This document shows positions 26,531 to 35,131 of a DNA stretch of 64,000 nucleotides, one piece after another. The stretch's first letter is position 1, and each line of letters begins with the position of its first letter. The translations under genes were made by a program, and so were the position numbers. The notes below the pieces were generated by a model. It had not been told where the DNA came from and made no database searches. It saw only the letters and a program-made list of their open reading frames with translations. Origin of the DNA: Yoonia sp. F2084L (lineage in GTDB: Bacteria; Pseudomonadota; Alphaproteobacteria; Rhodobacterales; Rhodobacteraceae). The stretch is taken from positions 1 through 64,000 of the forward strand of contig NZ_JALKAH010000003.1 in the NCBI RefSeq assembly GCF_023015625.1. Reading direction: 5' to 3'.

Positions 26531-27400
26531 TTAGGCCCGCACAAGTTTCTCATAATCCTCGGCAATTTCACGTGTGATTGCGCCGACCTCAAAGTTATAG
26601 TCGCCGATTTGGCCCACGGGCGTTACTTCGGCAGCGGTGCCTGTCAGCCAGCATTGCTCGAACCCTTCCAGCTCTTCTGGCATGATGACCCGTTCGTTCA
26701 CGGTCAGCCCCTTGTCTTTCAACATGCCGATCACTGTTTGGCGTGTGATCCCGTTGAGGAACGCATCCGCCTTGGGCGTATGAATTTCACCGTCTTTGAC
26801 GAAGAAGATATTGGCGCCCGTCGCCTCGGCCACATAGCCGCGATAGTCGAACATCATCGCGTCAGAACACCCTTTGGCCTCGGCTGCGTGCTTGGACATT
26901 GTTGCGATCATGTAAAGACCAGCGGCTTTGGCTTGTGAGGGGGCGGTTTCCGGGCTGGGCCGTTTCCATTTCGCGATGTCGAGCTTGGCGCCCTTCATCT
27001 TGGCGTCGCCATAGTAGTTGCCCCACTCCCACACGGCGACCGCCAGATGGACCGGGTTTCGCGCAGCCGCAACCCCCATGTCTTCGCCGGACCCGCGCCA
27101 TGCAACCGGGCGCACGTAGGCGTCAGTCAGTCCGTTCGCATCAAGGGCGGCTTGTTTGGCGGCTTCGATTTCGTCCACGGTGTAGGGGATTTCAAAGTCG
27201 ATCAGTTGCCCGGATTTGATTAGGCGTTCGGAGTGTTCACGCGATTTGAAGATTTTGCCAGAGTAGCATCGTTCGCCTTCAAACACGGATGAAGCGTAGT
27301 GCATCGCATGCGTCAGAATGTGGACGTTAGCATCGCGCCATTCGACCAACTGGCCGTCCATCCAGATTTTTCCGTCTCTGTCGTCATATGCACCGGCCAT
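26531..27400 (-). CDS. ilvE: branched-chain amino acid aminotransferase
   Basis: This class IV PLP-dependent aminotransferase makes valine, leucine and isoleucine from their 2-oxo acids with glutamate. The 289-residue protein has the N-terminal signature HALHYASSVFEGERCY-like region (HAMHYASSVFEGERCY), the catalytic Lys in IAKWKRPSP region followed by KAAGLYMIATMSKHAAEAKGCSDA, and the Gly-rich PLP motif ATGANIFFV. The ATG at 27400 is preferred because GGAGGA lies just before it; an in-frame ATG at 27412 would place this site inside the gene. Confidence 0.93.
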   Translation of the reverse strand: MAGAYDDRDGKIWMDGQLVEWRDANVHILTHAMHYASSVFEGERCYSGKIFKSREHSERLIKSGQLIDFEIPYTVDEIEAAKQAALDANGLTDAYVRPVAWRGSGEDMGVAAARNPVHLAVAVWEWGNYYGDAKMKGAKLDIAKWKRPSPETAPSQAKAAGLYMIATMSKHAAEAKGCSDAMMFDYRGYVAEATGANIFFVKDGEIHTPKADAFLNGITRQTVIGMLKDKGLTVNERVIMPEELEGFEQCWLTGTAAEVTPVGQIGDYNFEVGAITREIAEDYEKLVRA

Positions 27401-27427
27401 CGTATCCTCCATCCGATTTGCATTTGT

Positions 27428-27464
27428 TACGCATATAGGTCCGTTTCGGACATAATATTGCGTA
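27428..27464. promoter_or_regulatory. imperfect dyad between ilvE and petP
   Basis: TACGC (27428-27432) pairs with GCGTA (27460-27464), and GTCCG (27439-27443) pairs with CGGAC (27447-27451) around TTT. It is centred about 45 bases upstream of the ilvE start on the minus strand and about 100 upstream of petP, in the only non-coding space between two divergent genes. It is a good candidate operator, but the protein is unknown; MarR-family PetP is one option. Confidence 0.4.
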
Positions 27465-27546
27465 GTTTCTGCATTTTACTACGAGTTGATTCTTGGAATG
27501 TCAACAAAGCTGACGTATTGTAACATGGTACGATGGGAGGACGCGG

Positions 27547-28053
27547 ATGAGTGACGGGTTGCAACCGCAGATGGGCCAGAGCCTGCTATTCCTGACGGAT
27601 GAGCAACTGCGCAAAGGGATTGAGGCGATGTTTTTCGCCTATCGCGGGTTTACCGCTGACCCGGACCGTATCCTTGCCGACAAGTCCTATGGCCGCGCCC
27701 ATCACCGCGCCATTCATTTCATTCATCGCAGTCCGGGAACGACCGTCAACAACCTGTTGTCTATTCTTGGCGTTACAAAACAATCGCTTAATCGTGTCTT
27801 GCGTACTTTGATCGAAGACGGTTTGGTAGCCAGCACCGTTGGCCAAAGGGACAAACGCGAGCGCCATTTACACTTGACCCCGGCGGGGGCTGTGTTGGAG
27901 CGTGAGTTGTCGGATGCCCAGCGCGACCGTATGCGCGCCGCTTATCGTGCGGCTGGTCCTGCGGCGGTTGCCGGATTTCGGCAGGTGCTTGAGGCGATGA
28001 TGGATGAAGAGACCCGCCACCATTACGAGGCGATGAAGGATAGACCGGAATGA
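27547..28053 (+). CDS. petP: MarR-family transcriptional regulator PetP
   Basis: This 168-residue winged-helix protein has the MarR recognition region TTVNNLLSILGVTKQSLNRVLRTL cut short here to its core GVTKQSLNRVL, and the wing GQRDKRERHLHLT. It lies directly upstream of and overlaps (ATGA) an OmpR-type regulator, the arrangement known for petP-petR of Rhodobacter, where the pair affects cytochrome bc1 expression. The petABC genes are not in this window. GGGAGG precedes the start by 8 bases. Confidence 0.85.
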   Translation: MSDGLQPQMGQSLLFLTDEQLRKGIEAMFFAYRGFTADPDRILADKSYGRAHHRAIHFIHRSPGTTVNNLLSILGVTKQSLNRVLRTLIEDGLVASTVGQRDKRERHLHLTPAGAVLERELSDAQRDRMRAAYRAAGPAAVAGFRQVLEAMMDEETRHHYEAMKDRPE

Positions 28054-28751
28054 GTAACGACGACGCCCACCTGCTGATTGTTGACGATGATGAACGTATT
28101 CGCGGTCTGTTGCAGAAGTTCCTGATGCGATCCGGCTTTCTGGTCAGCACCGCCCGTGACGCCGCCCATGCGCGCCGCATCCTGTCGGGGTTGGAGTTTG
28201 ATCTGATCGTGCTGGATGTGATGATGCCGGGCGAAGACGGCATGGCGCTGTGCCGCGATCTGCGCAAGACGATTACCACGCCGATCATGCTGCTGACTGC
28301 CAAAGGTGGTACGGATGATCGGATTACGGGGCTTGAGGCGGGCGCCGATGATTATCTTGCCAAACCCTTTGAACCCAAAGAACTGTTGCTGCGTATCAAC
28401 GCGATTTTGCGCCGTGTCCCTGCGGCTGAACCCGCCGTTGTATTGCCCAAGGTCCTGAACATGGGGCCGGTGCGCTACGACATTGAACGCGGCGAGATGT
28501 GGCATGGTGATCAACTTGTCCGTCTGACCGCGACCGAGAGCCAGTTGATGCGTATCTTTTCGGGCTGCCCGGGTGAGGCGGTGACGCGGACGCGCTTGGT
28601 CGAGGAGTTGAGCCGGTCCGGTGGCCAGACGCAGGAACGCGCGGTTGACGTGCAGATCACGCGGCTCAGACGCAAGATTGAGGTCGACCCCAAGCAGCCG
28701 CGGTATTTGCAGACGGTGCGGGGCGCTGGCTATATGCTGGCGCCTGAGTAA
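28050..28751 (+). CDS. petR: OmpR-family response regulator PetR
   Basis: This 233-residue protein has an N-terminal receiver domain with the acidic pair DDDE (near 12-15), phospho-acceptor Asp in LDVMMPGEDG and the conserved Lys in LAKPFEPKE, and a C-terminal winged-helix domain (TRTRLVEELSR, VDVQITRLRRKIE, VRGAGYML). It is coupled to petP by an ATGA overlap. No sensor kinase gene lies nearby, as in other petR loci. A terminator follows 9 bases after the stop. Confidence 0.9.
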   Translation: MSNDDAHLLIVDDDERIRGLLQKFLMRSGFLVSTARDAAHARRILSGLEFDLIVLDVMMPGEDGMALCRDLRKTITTPIMLLTAKGGTDDRITGLEAGADDYLAKPFEPKELLLRINAILRRVPAAEPAVVLPKVLNMGPVRYDIERGEMWHGDQLVRLTATESQLMRIFSGCPGEAVTRTRLVEELSRSGGQTQERAVDVQITRLRRKIEVDPKQPRYLQTVRGAGYMLAPE

Positions 28752-28760
28752 TCCAAAGGG

Positions 28761-28786
28761 CCGCCCTGCGGGCGGATTCTATTTTA
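28761..28786 (+). terminator. intrinsic terminator after petR
   Basis: CCGCCC (28761-28766) and GGGCGG (28770-28775) form a short GC stem with loop TGC, followed by ATTCTATTTT. It closes the petP-petR transcript. Confidence 0.75.
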
Positions 28787-28791
28787 TTGGA

Positions 28792-28829
28792 TTGCCTCCG
28801 GCGGAGGTATTTTCGAACATGAGAAGATG
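28792..28829 (+). repeat. intergenic repeat, family A core with family B head
   Basis: The element begins with GCCTCCGGCGGA, as in family B, with the palindrome CCTCCGGCGGAGG, and continues with the family A core (28804-28829: GAGGTATTTTCGAACATG, then AGAAGATG). It therefore links the two repeat families. GGAGGT at 28803-28808 and the ATG at 28819 start a 16-codon frame that ends on the start codon of the deacetylase gene. Confidence 0.7.
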
Positions 28830-28869
28830 GTTGTGCTTTGGCCCTGAATTTCGTCTTTTGTGCGCATGA
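28819..28869 (+). CDS. possible 16-codon upstream reading frame
   Basis: The ATG supplied by the repeat element opens a frame encoding MRRWLCFGPEFRLLCA. Its TGA (28867-28869) overlaps the ATG of the deacetylase gene (28866) in an ATGA. The deacetylase start has no Shine-Dalgarno sequence of its own, so translation may be coupled through this short frame. Whether it is translated is unproven. Confidence 0.35.
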   Translation: MRRWLCFGPEFRLLCA

Positions 28870-29789
28870 CAACAGCTTTGATTTCTCATGAAGATTGTGC
28901 GGACCATGTGACGCCCCCCGGCCATCCTGAACAGGTGGCGCGGCTGGATGCGGTTTTGGGTGCGCTGGAAGATATGCCTTTGATGCGGGTGAAAGCGCCT
29001 TTGGCGGCGGAGGATGATCTACTGCGCGCCCATCCCAAGGCCCATGTTGATGCGATCCGAGCTGCCGCGCCGCATGAGGGCTGGCGGTCACTGGATGCTG
29101 ATACGCATATGTCCGTTGGCACGCTGAACGCCGCTTATCGTGCTGCTGGTGGGGTGGTCCGTGCCGTTGATATGGTCCTGGGTGGCGAGGTGGCGAATGC
29201 CTTTGCTGCTGTCCGCCCGCCGGGTCATCATGCGGAACGCCAGACCGCGATGGGGTTCTGTTTCTTTGGCAATGTCGTGATCGGGGCCAAGCACGCGTTG
29301 GACCATCACGGGCTGGAGCGTGTGGCGATTGTTGATTTCGATGTCCATCATGGCAATGGCACGCAGGATCTGGTCGAAGACGATCCGCGTATCCTGTTTT
29401 GCTCGACCCATCAGTCGCCGCTTTACCCTGGTACGGGTGCAGCCCATGAGGTTGGTGTGGATAATGTGTTGAATGTCCCGTTGCCCGAAGGCACAGGATC
29501 AAAGGTGTTCCGCGATGTGATGGAACGGGTGGTTCTTCCCAGAGTAGACGCATTTTCTCCGCAACTCGTCATAATTTCGGCCGGATTTGATGCGCATAAG
29601 GATGATCCGTTAGCCGGTATGAATTTGAGTACGATAGATTTCAGTTGGGTCACGCAGCGCATTTGCGATGTGGCCGACACACATTGTCAGGGCCGGGTGG
29701 TATCAAGCCTAGAAGGCGGATATGACCTTGCCGCATTGGGCGCGTCCGCCGCCGCCCATGTGAAGGTTTTGGAGGACAGAGGCCGATGA
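28866..29789 (+). CDS. histone deacetylase-family protein
   Basis: This 307-residue arginase/deacetylase-fold enzyme has the zinc-site and catalytic motifs of class II-like bacterial deacetylases: RPPGHHAE (His-His pair), DFDVHHGNGTQ (Asp and His zinc ligands), SAGFDAHKDDPL (Asp ligand) and LEGGYD. Substrates in bacteria include acetylated polyamines or other amides; the sequence does not decide. It overlaps xseB by 4 bases (ATGA) and so probably heads the operon with xseB, ispA and dxs. Confidence 0.85.
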   Translation: MTTALISHEDCADHVTPPGHPEQVARLDAVLGALEDMPLMRVKAPLAAEDDLLRAHPKAHVDAIRAAAPHEGWRSLDADTHMSVGTLNAAYRAAGGVVRAVDMVLGGEVANAFAAVRPPGHHAERQTAMGFCFFGNVVIGAKHALDHHGLERVAIVDFDVHHGNGTQDLVEDDPRILFCSTHQSPLYPGTGAAHEVGVDNVLNVPLPEGTGSKVFRDVMERVVLPRVDAFSPQLVIISAGFDAHKDDPLAGMNLSTIDFSWVTQRICDVADTHCQGRVVSSLEGGYDLAALGASAAAHVKVLEDRGR

Positions 29790-30019
29790 GCGACGTTGAG
29801 AAGATGAGCTTTGAAGATGCGATCAAGGAGCTGGAAACGGTCGTTGGTCAGCTGGAGCGTGGCGATGTGGCCCTTGATGAAAGCATCGCGCTTTATGAGC
29901 GTGGTGCCGCGTTGAAAGCCCGTTGCGAGGCCAAGTTGAAAGAAGCCGAAGAAAAGGTTGCAAAGATCACCCTTGGTGAGGGTGGTGTACCGGCTGGGAC
30001 GGCCCCACTCGATGACTAA
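29786..30019 (+). CDS. xseB: exodeoxyribonuclease VII small subunit
   Basis: This 77-residue protein is of the normal length and pattern for XseB (SFEDAIKELETVVGQLE, GDVALDESIALYERG, CEAKLKEAEEKVAKI), a helical subunit that binds XseA to form the single-strand exonuclease. Start overlaps the previous stop and its end overlaps ispA by 8 bases, giving tight coupling. xseA is not in the window. Confidence 0.93.
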   Translation: MSDVEKMSFEDAIKELETVVGQLERGDVALDESIALYERGAALKARCEAKLKEAEEKVAKITLGEGGVPAGTAPLDD

Positions 30020-30917
30020 GGCGCAGACATATCAGATCGCGGCGTTAGAACGGAAATCGTTGCAGGACGCTTTGGCGCAGGCCTCAAAAGTTGCTGAGGC
30101 GCGGATCGGTTTTGCGCTCAGCGGGTTGGAGGGTGATTTGCCCAAAGCCATGCTTTATGCCGTCACCGGAGGCAAAGCCCTGCGTGCTTTTCTTGCGCTC
30201 GAAACTGCTCGTTTGCACGGGATCAACCCGGTTGCGGCAGTTGGTGCTGCGGCTGCGATTGAATGTGTCCATGCCTATTCGCTGGCCCACGATGATCTGC
30301 CCTGCATGGATGATGACGCCCTGCGTCGCGGTCAGCCATCCGTGCACAAGAAATGGGATGAGGCGACCGCCGTTCTGGCCGGTGATGCCTTGCAAGCGCT
30401 GGCGTTTGAACTGCTGGTGCAGGCCGAATGCGCGCCGCGTGCCAAGCTGACCCTGCTGATGTCTTTGTCCAACGCGGCTGGTGTGCGTGGCATGGTCGGC
30501 GGGCAGGCCATGGATATTGCGGCGGAAAGCGCTGAGGCAGCGCTGGATCTTGATCAGATCATGGAGTTACAGGCGGCCAAGACGGGTGCGCTTATCTCGT
30601 GGTCTGCCCTTGTGGGTCCGCGTATGGCTGAAGCTGAGCGCGAGCCATTGTCGATCTATGGGTCGTGCCTTGGACAGGCGTTCCAGATTGCCGATGACGT
30701 GCTGGATGCAACCGGCGACGCGGCCACTGTCGGCAAGGCTGTGGGCAAGGATGCCGCTGCTGGCAAGGCGACTTTCGTGTCTTTATTGGGTCTGGATGGG
30801 GCAAAAAGCCGCGCGAACGCACTGGTGGAAGAGGCCTGCGATGCGCTATCTCCTTACGGTGAAGACGCTGAGACGTTGAAAGAGGCCGCACAGTTTGTGA
30901 TTGCGCGCACGCATTAA
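30012..30917 (+). CDS. ispA: farnesyl diphosphate synthase
   Basis: This 301-residue polyprenyl synthetase condenses isopentenyl diphosphate with dimethylallyl and geranyl diphosphate. It has the first Asp-rich motif DDLPCMDDD and the second QIADDVLD, plus GGKALR for diphosphate binding. The ATG at 30012 lies inside the end of xseB and is preferred over a start at 29958. The order xseB-ispA-dxs is conserved in many proteobacteria and supplies isoprenoid precursors. Confidence 0.93.
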   Translation: MTKAQTYQIAALERKSLQDALAQASKVAEARIGFALSGLEGDLPKAMLYAVTGGKALRAFLALETARLHGINPVAAVGAAAAIECVHAYSLAHDDLPCMDDDALRRGQPSVHKKWDEATAVLAGDALQALAFELLVQAECAPRAKLTLLMSLSNAAGVRGMVGGQAMDIAAESAEAALDLDQIMELQAAKTGALISWSALVGPRMAEAEREPLSIYGSCLGQAFQIADDVLDATGDAATVGKAVGKDAAAGKATFVSLLGLDGAKSRANALVEEACDALSPYGEDAETLKEAAQFVIARTH

Positions 30918-30929
30918 GAAGGGTCCGCT

Positions 30930-32843
30930 ATGTCAGACCAACCCCACACCCCCGTTCTGGACCGCGTCAACACGCCTGATGATATGAAGGGCATGTCGGA
31001 CACCGAGCTGCGCCAGCTTGCTGATGAGTTGCGGGCCGAGACGATTTCGGCTGTGTCACAGACCGGCGGGCACTTGGGCGCTGGGCTTGGGGTGGTTGAA
31101 ATGACGGTTGCATTGCATGCCGTTTTTGATGCCCCCAAAGACAAGATTATCTGGGATGTGTCCCACCAATGCTATCCGCATAAGATTTTGACAGGGCGTC
31201 GTGATCGTATCCGTACCATACGTACTGAAGGCGGGCTAAGCGGTTTCACCAAACGCTCTGAAAGCCCCTATGATCCCTTTGGTGCCGCTCACTCCAGCAC
31301 GTCGATTTCGGCGGCCCTTGGCTTTGCAGTGGCCCGCGATCTGGGCGGCGAAGGTGGTGATGCGATTGCCATTATCGGCGATGGCGCGATGTCTGCGGGC
31401 ATGGCCTATGAGGCGATGAATAATGCGGGCCATTTGGGTAAGCGGTTGATCGTGATCCTGAATGATAACGAGATGTCGATTGCGCCGCCAACGGGCGCGA
31501 TGTCGTCCTATCTGTCGCGCCTTTATGCAGGCGAGCCGTTTCAGGAATTCAAGGCGGCGGCCAAAGGTGCGGTGTCGTTGTTGCCCGAACCTTTCCGCGA
31601 AGGGGCCAAGCGTGCCAAGGATATGCTGAAGCATATGACCGTCGGCGGAACGCTGTTTGAAGAGCTGGGCTTTTCCTATCTTGGCCCCATTGATGGGCAT
31701 GACATGGAACAGCTGCTGTCGGTGCTGCGCACGGTCAAACTACGCGCCGATGGCCCGATCCTGATCCATGCGATCACCAAGAAGGGCAAAGGCTATGCCC
31801 CGGCCGAACGCGCCAGTGACAAGGGCCATGCGACCGCCAAGTTTGACGTGATCACGGGTGAACAGAAGAAAGCGCCCAGCAATGCACCGTCTTACACGTC
31901 GGTCTTTTCTGAAAGCCTGTGCAAGCTGGCCGCGACCGATCCCAAGATTTGTGCGATTACGGCAGCGATGCCGGACGGCACCGGCCTGACGAAGTTCATG
32001 GAACGCTATACCAGTCGTTGTTTCGACGTTGGCATCGCCGAACAGCATGCGGTGACTTTCAGTGCGGGACTCGCCGCGGGCGGGATGCGTCCGTTCTGTG
32101 CGCTTTATTCGACCTTCCTGCAACGTGGCTATGATCAGGTTGTGCATGACGTAGCGATCCAGCGTTTGCCGGTTCGTTTCGCGATTGACCGCGCCGGGCT
32201 GGTCGGGGCCGATGGCGCGACCCATGCGGGGTCGTTCGACATTGGCTATCTGTCGAACCTGCCCGGTTTCGTGGTGATGGCTGCGGCGGACGAGGCTGAA
32301 TTGGTGCGCATGGTGGCGACCGCTGCGGCGCATGACGAAGGACCGATTGCGTTCCGCTTCCCGCGTGGCGAAGGTGTGGGCGTTGAAATGCCTGAAAACC
32401 CCGAGCTTTTGGAAATCGGGAAAGGCCGCATGATCCGCGAGGGTAGCCGCGTTGCGATCTTGTCCTTTGGGACGCGCCTGCAAGAGGTCATGAAAGCCTG
32501 TGAAGCGCTTGAAGCGAAGGGGATCAAACCAACCGTCGCTGACGCGCGCTTTGCCAAGCCGCTGGACCGGGACCTGATCCTGCGGCTGGCGGCTGACCAT
32601 GAGGCGCTGATCACTGTCGAAGAAGGTGCGGTGGGTGGTTTTGGATCACACGTCGCCCAGCTTTTGGCAGAGGAAGGCGTGTTTGATCATGGGCTAAAGT
32701 ACCGGTCAATGGTGCTGCCAGATACGTTCATCGACCAAGCCAGCCCCAAGGCGATGTATGATGTCGCAGGCATGAACGCTGAACACATTGAGGCGAAAGT
32801 GCTTGAGGTCATGGGTGTCGCCACGTTGGAAAAACGGGCCTAG
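30930..32843 (+). CDS. dxs: 1-deoxy-D-xylulose-5-phosphate synthase
   Basis: This thiamine diphosphate-dependent enzyme makes the first intermediate of the methylerythritol phosphate pathway from pyruvate and glyceraldehyde 3-phosphate. The 637-residue length is normal. The ThDP/Mg motif runs from [18 protein letters not shown] to NDNEMSI. Also visible are [13 protein letters not shown] (substrate-site His), [17 protein letters not shown] (catalytic Glu), and the C-terminal transketolase domain [17 protein letters not shown] precedes the ATG. Confidence 0.97.
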   Translation: MSDQPHTPVLDRVNTPDDMKGMSDTELRQLADELRAETISAVSQTGGHLGAGLGVVEMTVALHAVFDAPKDKIIWDVSHQCYPHKILTGRRDRIRTIRTEGGLSGFTKRSESPYDPFGAAHSSTSISAALGFAVARDLGGEGGDAIAIIGDGAMSAGMAYEAMNNAGHLGKRLIVILNDNEMSIAPPTGAMSSYLSRLYAGEPFQEFKAAAKGAVSLLPEPFREGAKRAKDMLKHMTVGGTLFEELGFSYLGPIDGHDMEQLLSVLRTVKLRADGPILIHAITKKGKGYAPAERASDKGHATAKFDVITGEQKKAPSNAPSYTSVFSESLCKLAATDPKICAITAAMPDGTGLTKFMERYTSRCFDVGIAEQHAVTFSAGLAAGGMRPFCALYSTFLQRGYDQVVHDVAIQRLPVRFAIDRAGLVGADGATHAGSFDIGYLSNLPGFVVMAAADEAELVRMVATAAAHDEGPIAFRFPRGEGVGVEMPENPELLEIGKGRMIREGSRVAILSFGTRLQEVMKACEALEAKGIKPTVADARFAKPLDRDLILRLAADHEALITVEEGAVGGFGSHVAQLLAEEGVFDHGLKYRSMVLPDTFIDQASPKAMYDVAGMNAEHIEAKVLEVMGVATLEKRA

Positions 32844-32852
32844 GCCCCTTGC

Positions 32853-33593
32853 ATGTATGATCCCAAAGGGAATGGCAAAGATAAATCGGTAGACACTGTT
32901 CAGTTCGTCGAAGCTGAGCCGCCTGCGCACCTGCAAGGCATTGTGCATCGGTTTCTGGAACTGAAGACTGCGGCACCTCTACCGGCTGACTACCGGTTTC
33001 ACGCCCTGCCAGATGCCTGCACCTATGTTGTTTTCGATCAGGACGATCGCCGGATCAACGGCGTGTCGAAACTGCGGGCGACTTCGGAGGAATTCAATCT
33101 GGGCCGGTCGTTCCACTTTGTGAACATCCGCTTTCTGCCCGGCGTTTGGCAAAATCCGGCCGAGCAGCTGTCACATGGGCAAGTGGATCAGCCCTACGTC
33201 GGTGATTTGCCCTTGCGCGCAGTCAATGATGATCTGGCAGGCCGTGATTTTGCCGAACAATACAGCATCCTGACCGCGTTCGCCGATTGGTTGGTGCACA
33301 GGCAGATGGTTGCCGTGAACCCGGTGACGGCAAAGATATTTGCGCATCTGGATGATATCGCGTCAGTTGCCGATATGGCCGAGGCGGCGGGCATCTCAGC
33401 GCGACAATTGCAGCGCACGCTGAAACGGACTACGGGCTTTGCGCCGCATGACTTTCTGAAAGTCCTGCGTTTGCAGCAATCGTTGAATGGCGAAGACACT
33501 TGGTCTTACGCCGATCAATCCCATTTCATCCATTCATTCCGCAAGGCCACAGGCTATACGCCGGGAAAATACAGCCGCAAGTTTGATGTCTGA
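32853..33593 (+). CDS. AraC-family transcriptional regulator
   Basis: This 246-residue protein has an N-terminal region of about 150 residues without a recognised ligand motif (related to the DUF6597-type regulators in layout, PDACTYVVFD...VNIRFLPGVW) and a C-terminal AraC double helix-turn-helix (SVADMAEAAGISARQLQRTL, GFAPHDFLKVLRLQ, DQSHFIHSFRKATGYTPGKY). It starts 9 bases after dxs and may be read from that operon. Its target is unknown; the VOC-protein gene 69 bases downstream is a candidate. Confidence 0.85.
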   Translation: MYDPKGNGKDKSVDTVQFVEAEPPAHLQGIVHRFLELKTAAPLPADYRFHALPDACTYVVFDQDDRRINGVSKLRATSEEFNLGRSFHFVNIRFLPGVWQNPAEQLSHGQVDQPYVGDLPLRAVNDDLAGRDFAEQYSILTAFADWLVHRQMVAVNPVTAKIFAHLDDIASVADMAEAAGISARQLQRTLKRTTGFAPHDFLKVLRLQQSLNGEDTWSYADQSHFIHSFRKATGYTPGKYSRKFDV

Positions 33594-33662
33594 TATCTAC
33601 AATACCGGCTGCTTTGGGATCGTTAGAACAGGGGCATAACGACAACCAAAGGAATATGAAAA

Positions 33663-34043
33663 ATGACCAAAATGAATGCAGTAGGCTGGTTTGACATCTA
33701 CGTTGACGACTTGCCTCGCGCCGTCACCTTTTATGAAACGGTGTTGGGTGCCAAGCTGGAACCGATGGGTGATCCGACCGGCGAAAACCAGATGATGAGC
33801 TTCCCCGCCGACATGAGTGCTTATGGCGCGGGCGGCGCCTTGACCAAGTCACCGCATGCAAAGCCGGGTATTGGCGGCACTGTCATCTATTTCATGGCCG
33901 AGGATTGCGCGGTTGAGCAAGCGCGGGTGGCCGATGCCGGTGGCACGGTCATGCGGCCAAAATTCTCGATCGGGGAATTCGGTTTCGTGGTGCTGTGTCA
34001 GGATACCGAAGGCAATATGTTCGGTATCAGTTCCATGAAGTGA
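33663..34043 (+). CDS. VOC-superfamily (glyoxalase-like) protein
   Basis: This 126-residue protein has the paired beta-alpha-beta-beta-beta modules of the vicinal oxygen chelate fold (VGWFDIYVDDLPRAVTFYETVLGAKLE; VIYFMAEDCAVEQARVADAGG; FGFVVLCQDTEGNMFGI), quoted here in separate pieces of the same chain. The end DTEGNMFGI is typical of glyoxalase/bleomycin-resistance-like proteins. Its substrate is unknown. AAAGGAATATGAAAA precedes the start and a terminator follows closely. Confidence 0.8.
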   Translation: MTKMNAVGWFDIYVDDLPRAVTFYETVLGAKLEPMGDPTGENQMMSFPADMSAYGAGGALTKSPHAKPGIGGTVIYFMAEDCAVEQARVADAGGTVMRPKFSIGEFGFVVLCQDTEGNMFGISSMK

Positions 34044-34059
34044 TTTCTGTAGGTCAAAG

Positions 34060-34100
34060 CGAGGCGGGTGGTTGAAAGGTCACCCGCCCTGCTCTGTTTT
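34060..34100 (+). terminator. intrinsic terminator after the VOC gene
   Basis: GGCGGGTG (34063-34070) and CACCCGCC (34081-34088) form an 8-base perfect stem, followed by CTGCTCTGTTTTG. It separates this rightward transcript from the leftward ABC operon. Confidence 0.75.
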
Positions 34101-34168
34101 GTTGGTGCGCTTGATACATAAGGCCGCGAAGGTCCGGTTTTTCTTTGCATTCGCGCTCGCATGTATCG

Positions 34169-35131
34169 CTATTGTGCCAAATGGCAGGCGACGCGCGCGT
34201 TGCCTACTTGACGCAGCAGAGGCCGTTCTTGCCTGCAAATAGTCTCGGCAATCGGGCAGCGCGGATGAAATGCGCAGCCGCTGGGTGGGTTGATTGGATC
34301 GGGGATCTCACCTTCGGGTAATTCAGCTTCGCGACCAAAGCCGTCCATCTGAGGGGCCGCCTCTAGCAGCATTTTGGTGTAGGGGTGTTTTGTGTTGTTG
34401 AACAGCTCTTCCGGGGTCGCCTCTTCCACCAGCCGCCCCAGATAAAGCACGCCTATGACGTCTGACATATGCTGGACAACCGTCAGATCGTGACTGATCA
34501 GCACGTAGGTCAGACCGAAATTGTCTTTCAGATCGCTCATCAGATTAAGCACCTGCGCCTGTACCGAAACATCCAACGCCGATGTCGGTTCATCACATAC
34601 GATCAGTTTTGGCTCGGACGACAGCGCGCGTGCAATGCAGATCCGCTGCCGCTGCCCGCCTGAAAATTCATGCGGGAACTTGCCCGCGTCCAAGGCGGAT
34701 AGCCCCACTTGTTCCAGCAGTTTTTCGGCCAACCCGGTCGCATCACCCCCACGCGCCACGACCGGTTCGACGACAATATCGCGCACCCGCCAACGCGGAT
34801 TGAGCGACGCAAAAGGGTCCTGAAAGATCATCTGAATATCAGAGCGCACGGCGTCTACTTTGGCGGCATCCGTTTCCGTGGCCAGGTTCACGCCTTCAAT
34901 TTCAACCGAACCGCCCGATGGTGTGAGCAAGCCGACCAGCATACGGCCAATAGTGGATTTGCCGGACCCGCTTTCGCCGACCAGACCATAGGTGCTGCGT
35001 TCCGCGACCTCAAAATCGACGTCTGAAACGGCGGTCAGCAACGCCTTTCCGCGCCGTTCAATCACCCGGTTTAGCCAGGGTTTTGACACATCAAACACGC
35101 GTGTCAGGTTCTTCACGGAAATCAGGGCCAT
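34169..35131 (-). CDS. oligopeptide/dipeptide-type ABC transporter ATPase (DppF/OppF)
   Basis: This 320-residue ATPase has Walker A GESGSGKST, the signature FSGGQRQRICIARAL, Walker B LIVCDEPTSALD and the C-terminal oligopeptide-transporter extension GCAFHPRCPIAETIC. The start at 35131 overlaps the stop of the preceding ATPase gene (TAATG), so longer in-frame starts are rejected. It is the last gene of the five-gene importer operon on the minus strand. Confidence 0.93.
   Translation of the reverse strand: MALISVKNLTRVFDVSKPWLNRVIERRGKALLTAVSDVDFEVAERSTYGLVGESGSGKSTIGRMLVGLLTPSGGSVEIEGVNLATETDAAKVDAVRSDIQMIFQDPFASLNPRWRVRDIVVEPVVARGGDATGLAEKLLEQVGLSALDAGKFPHEFSGGQRQRICIARALSSEPKLIVCDEPTSALDVSVQAQVLNLMSDLKDNFGLTYVLISHDLTVVQHMSDVIGVLYLGRLVEEATPEELFNNTKHPYTKMLLEAAPQMDGFGREAELPEGEIPDPINPPSGCAFHPRCPIAETICRQERPLLRQVGNARVACHLAQ

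Noticed and set aside
28860-29789. Deacetylase gene as part of an acetoin (Acu) locus
   Set aside because: No acetoin genes are nearby; the gene is linked to xseB-ispA-dxs.
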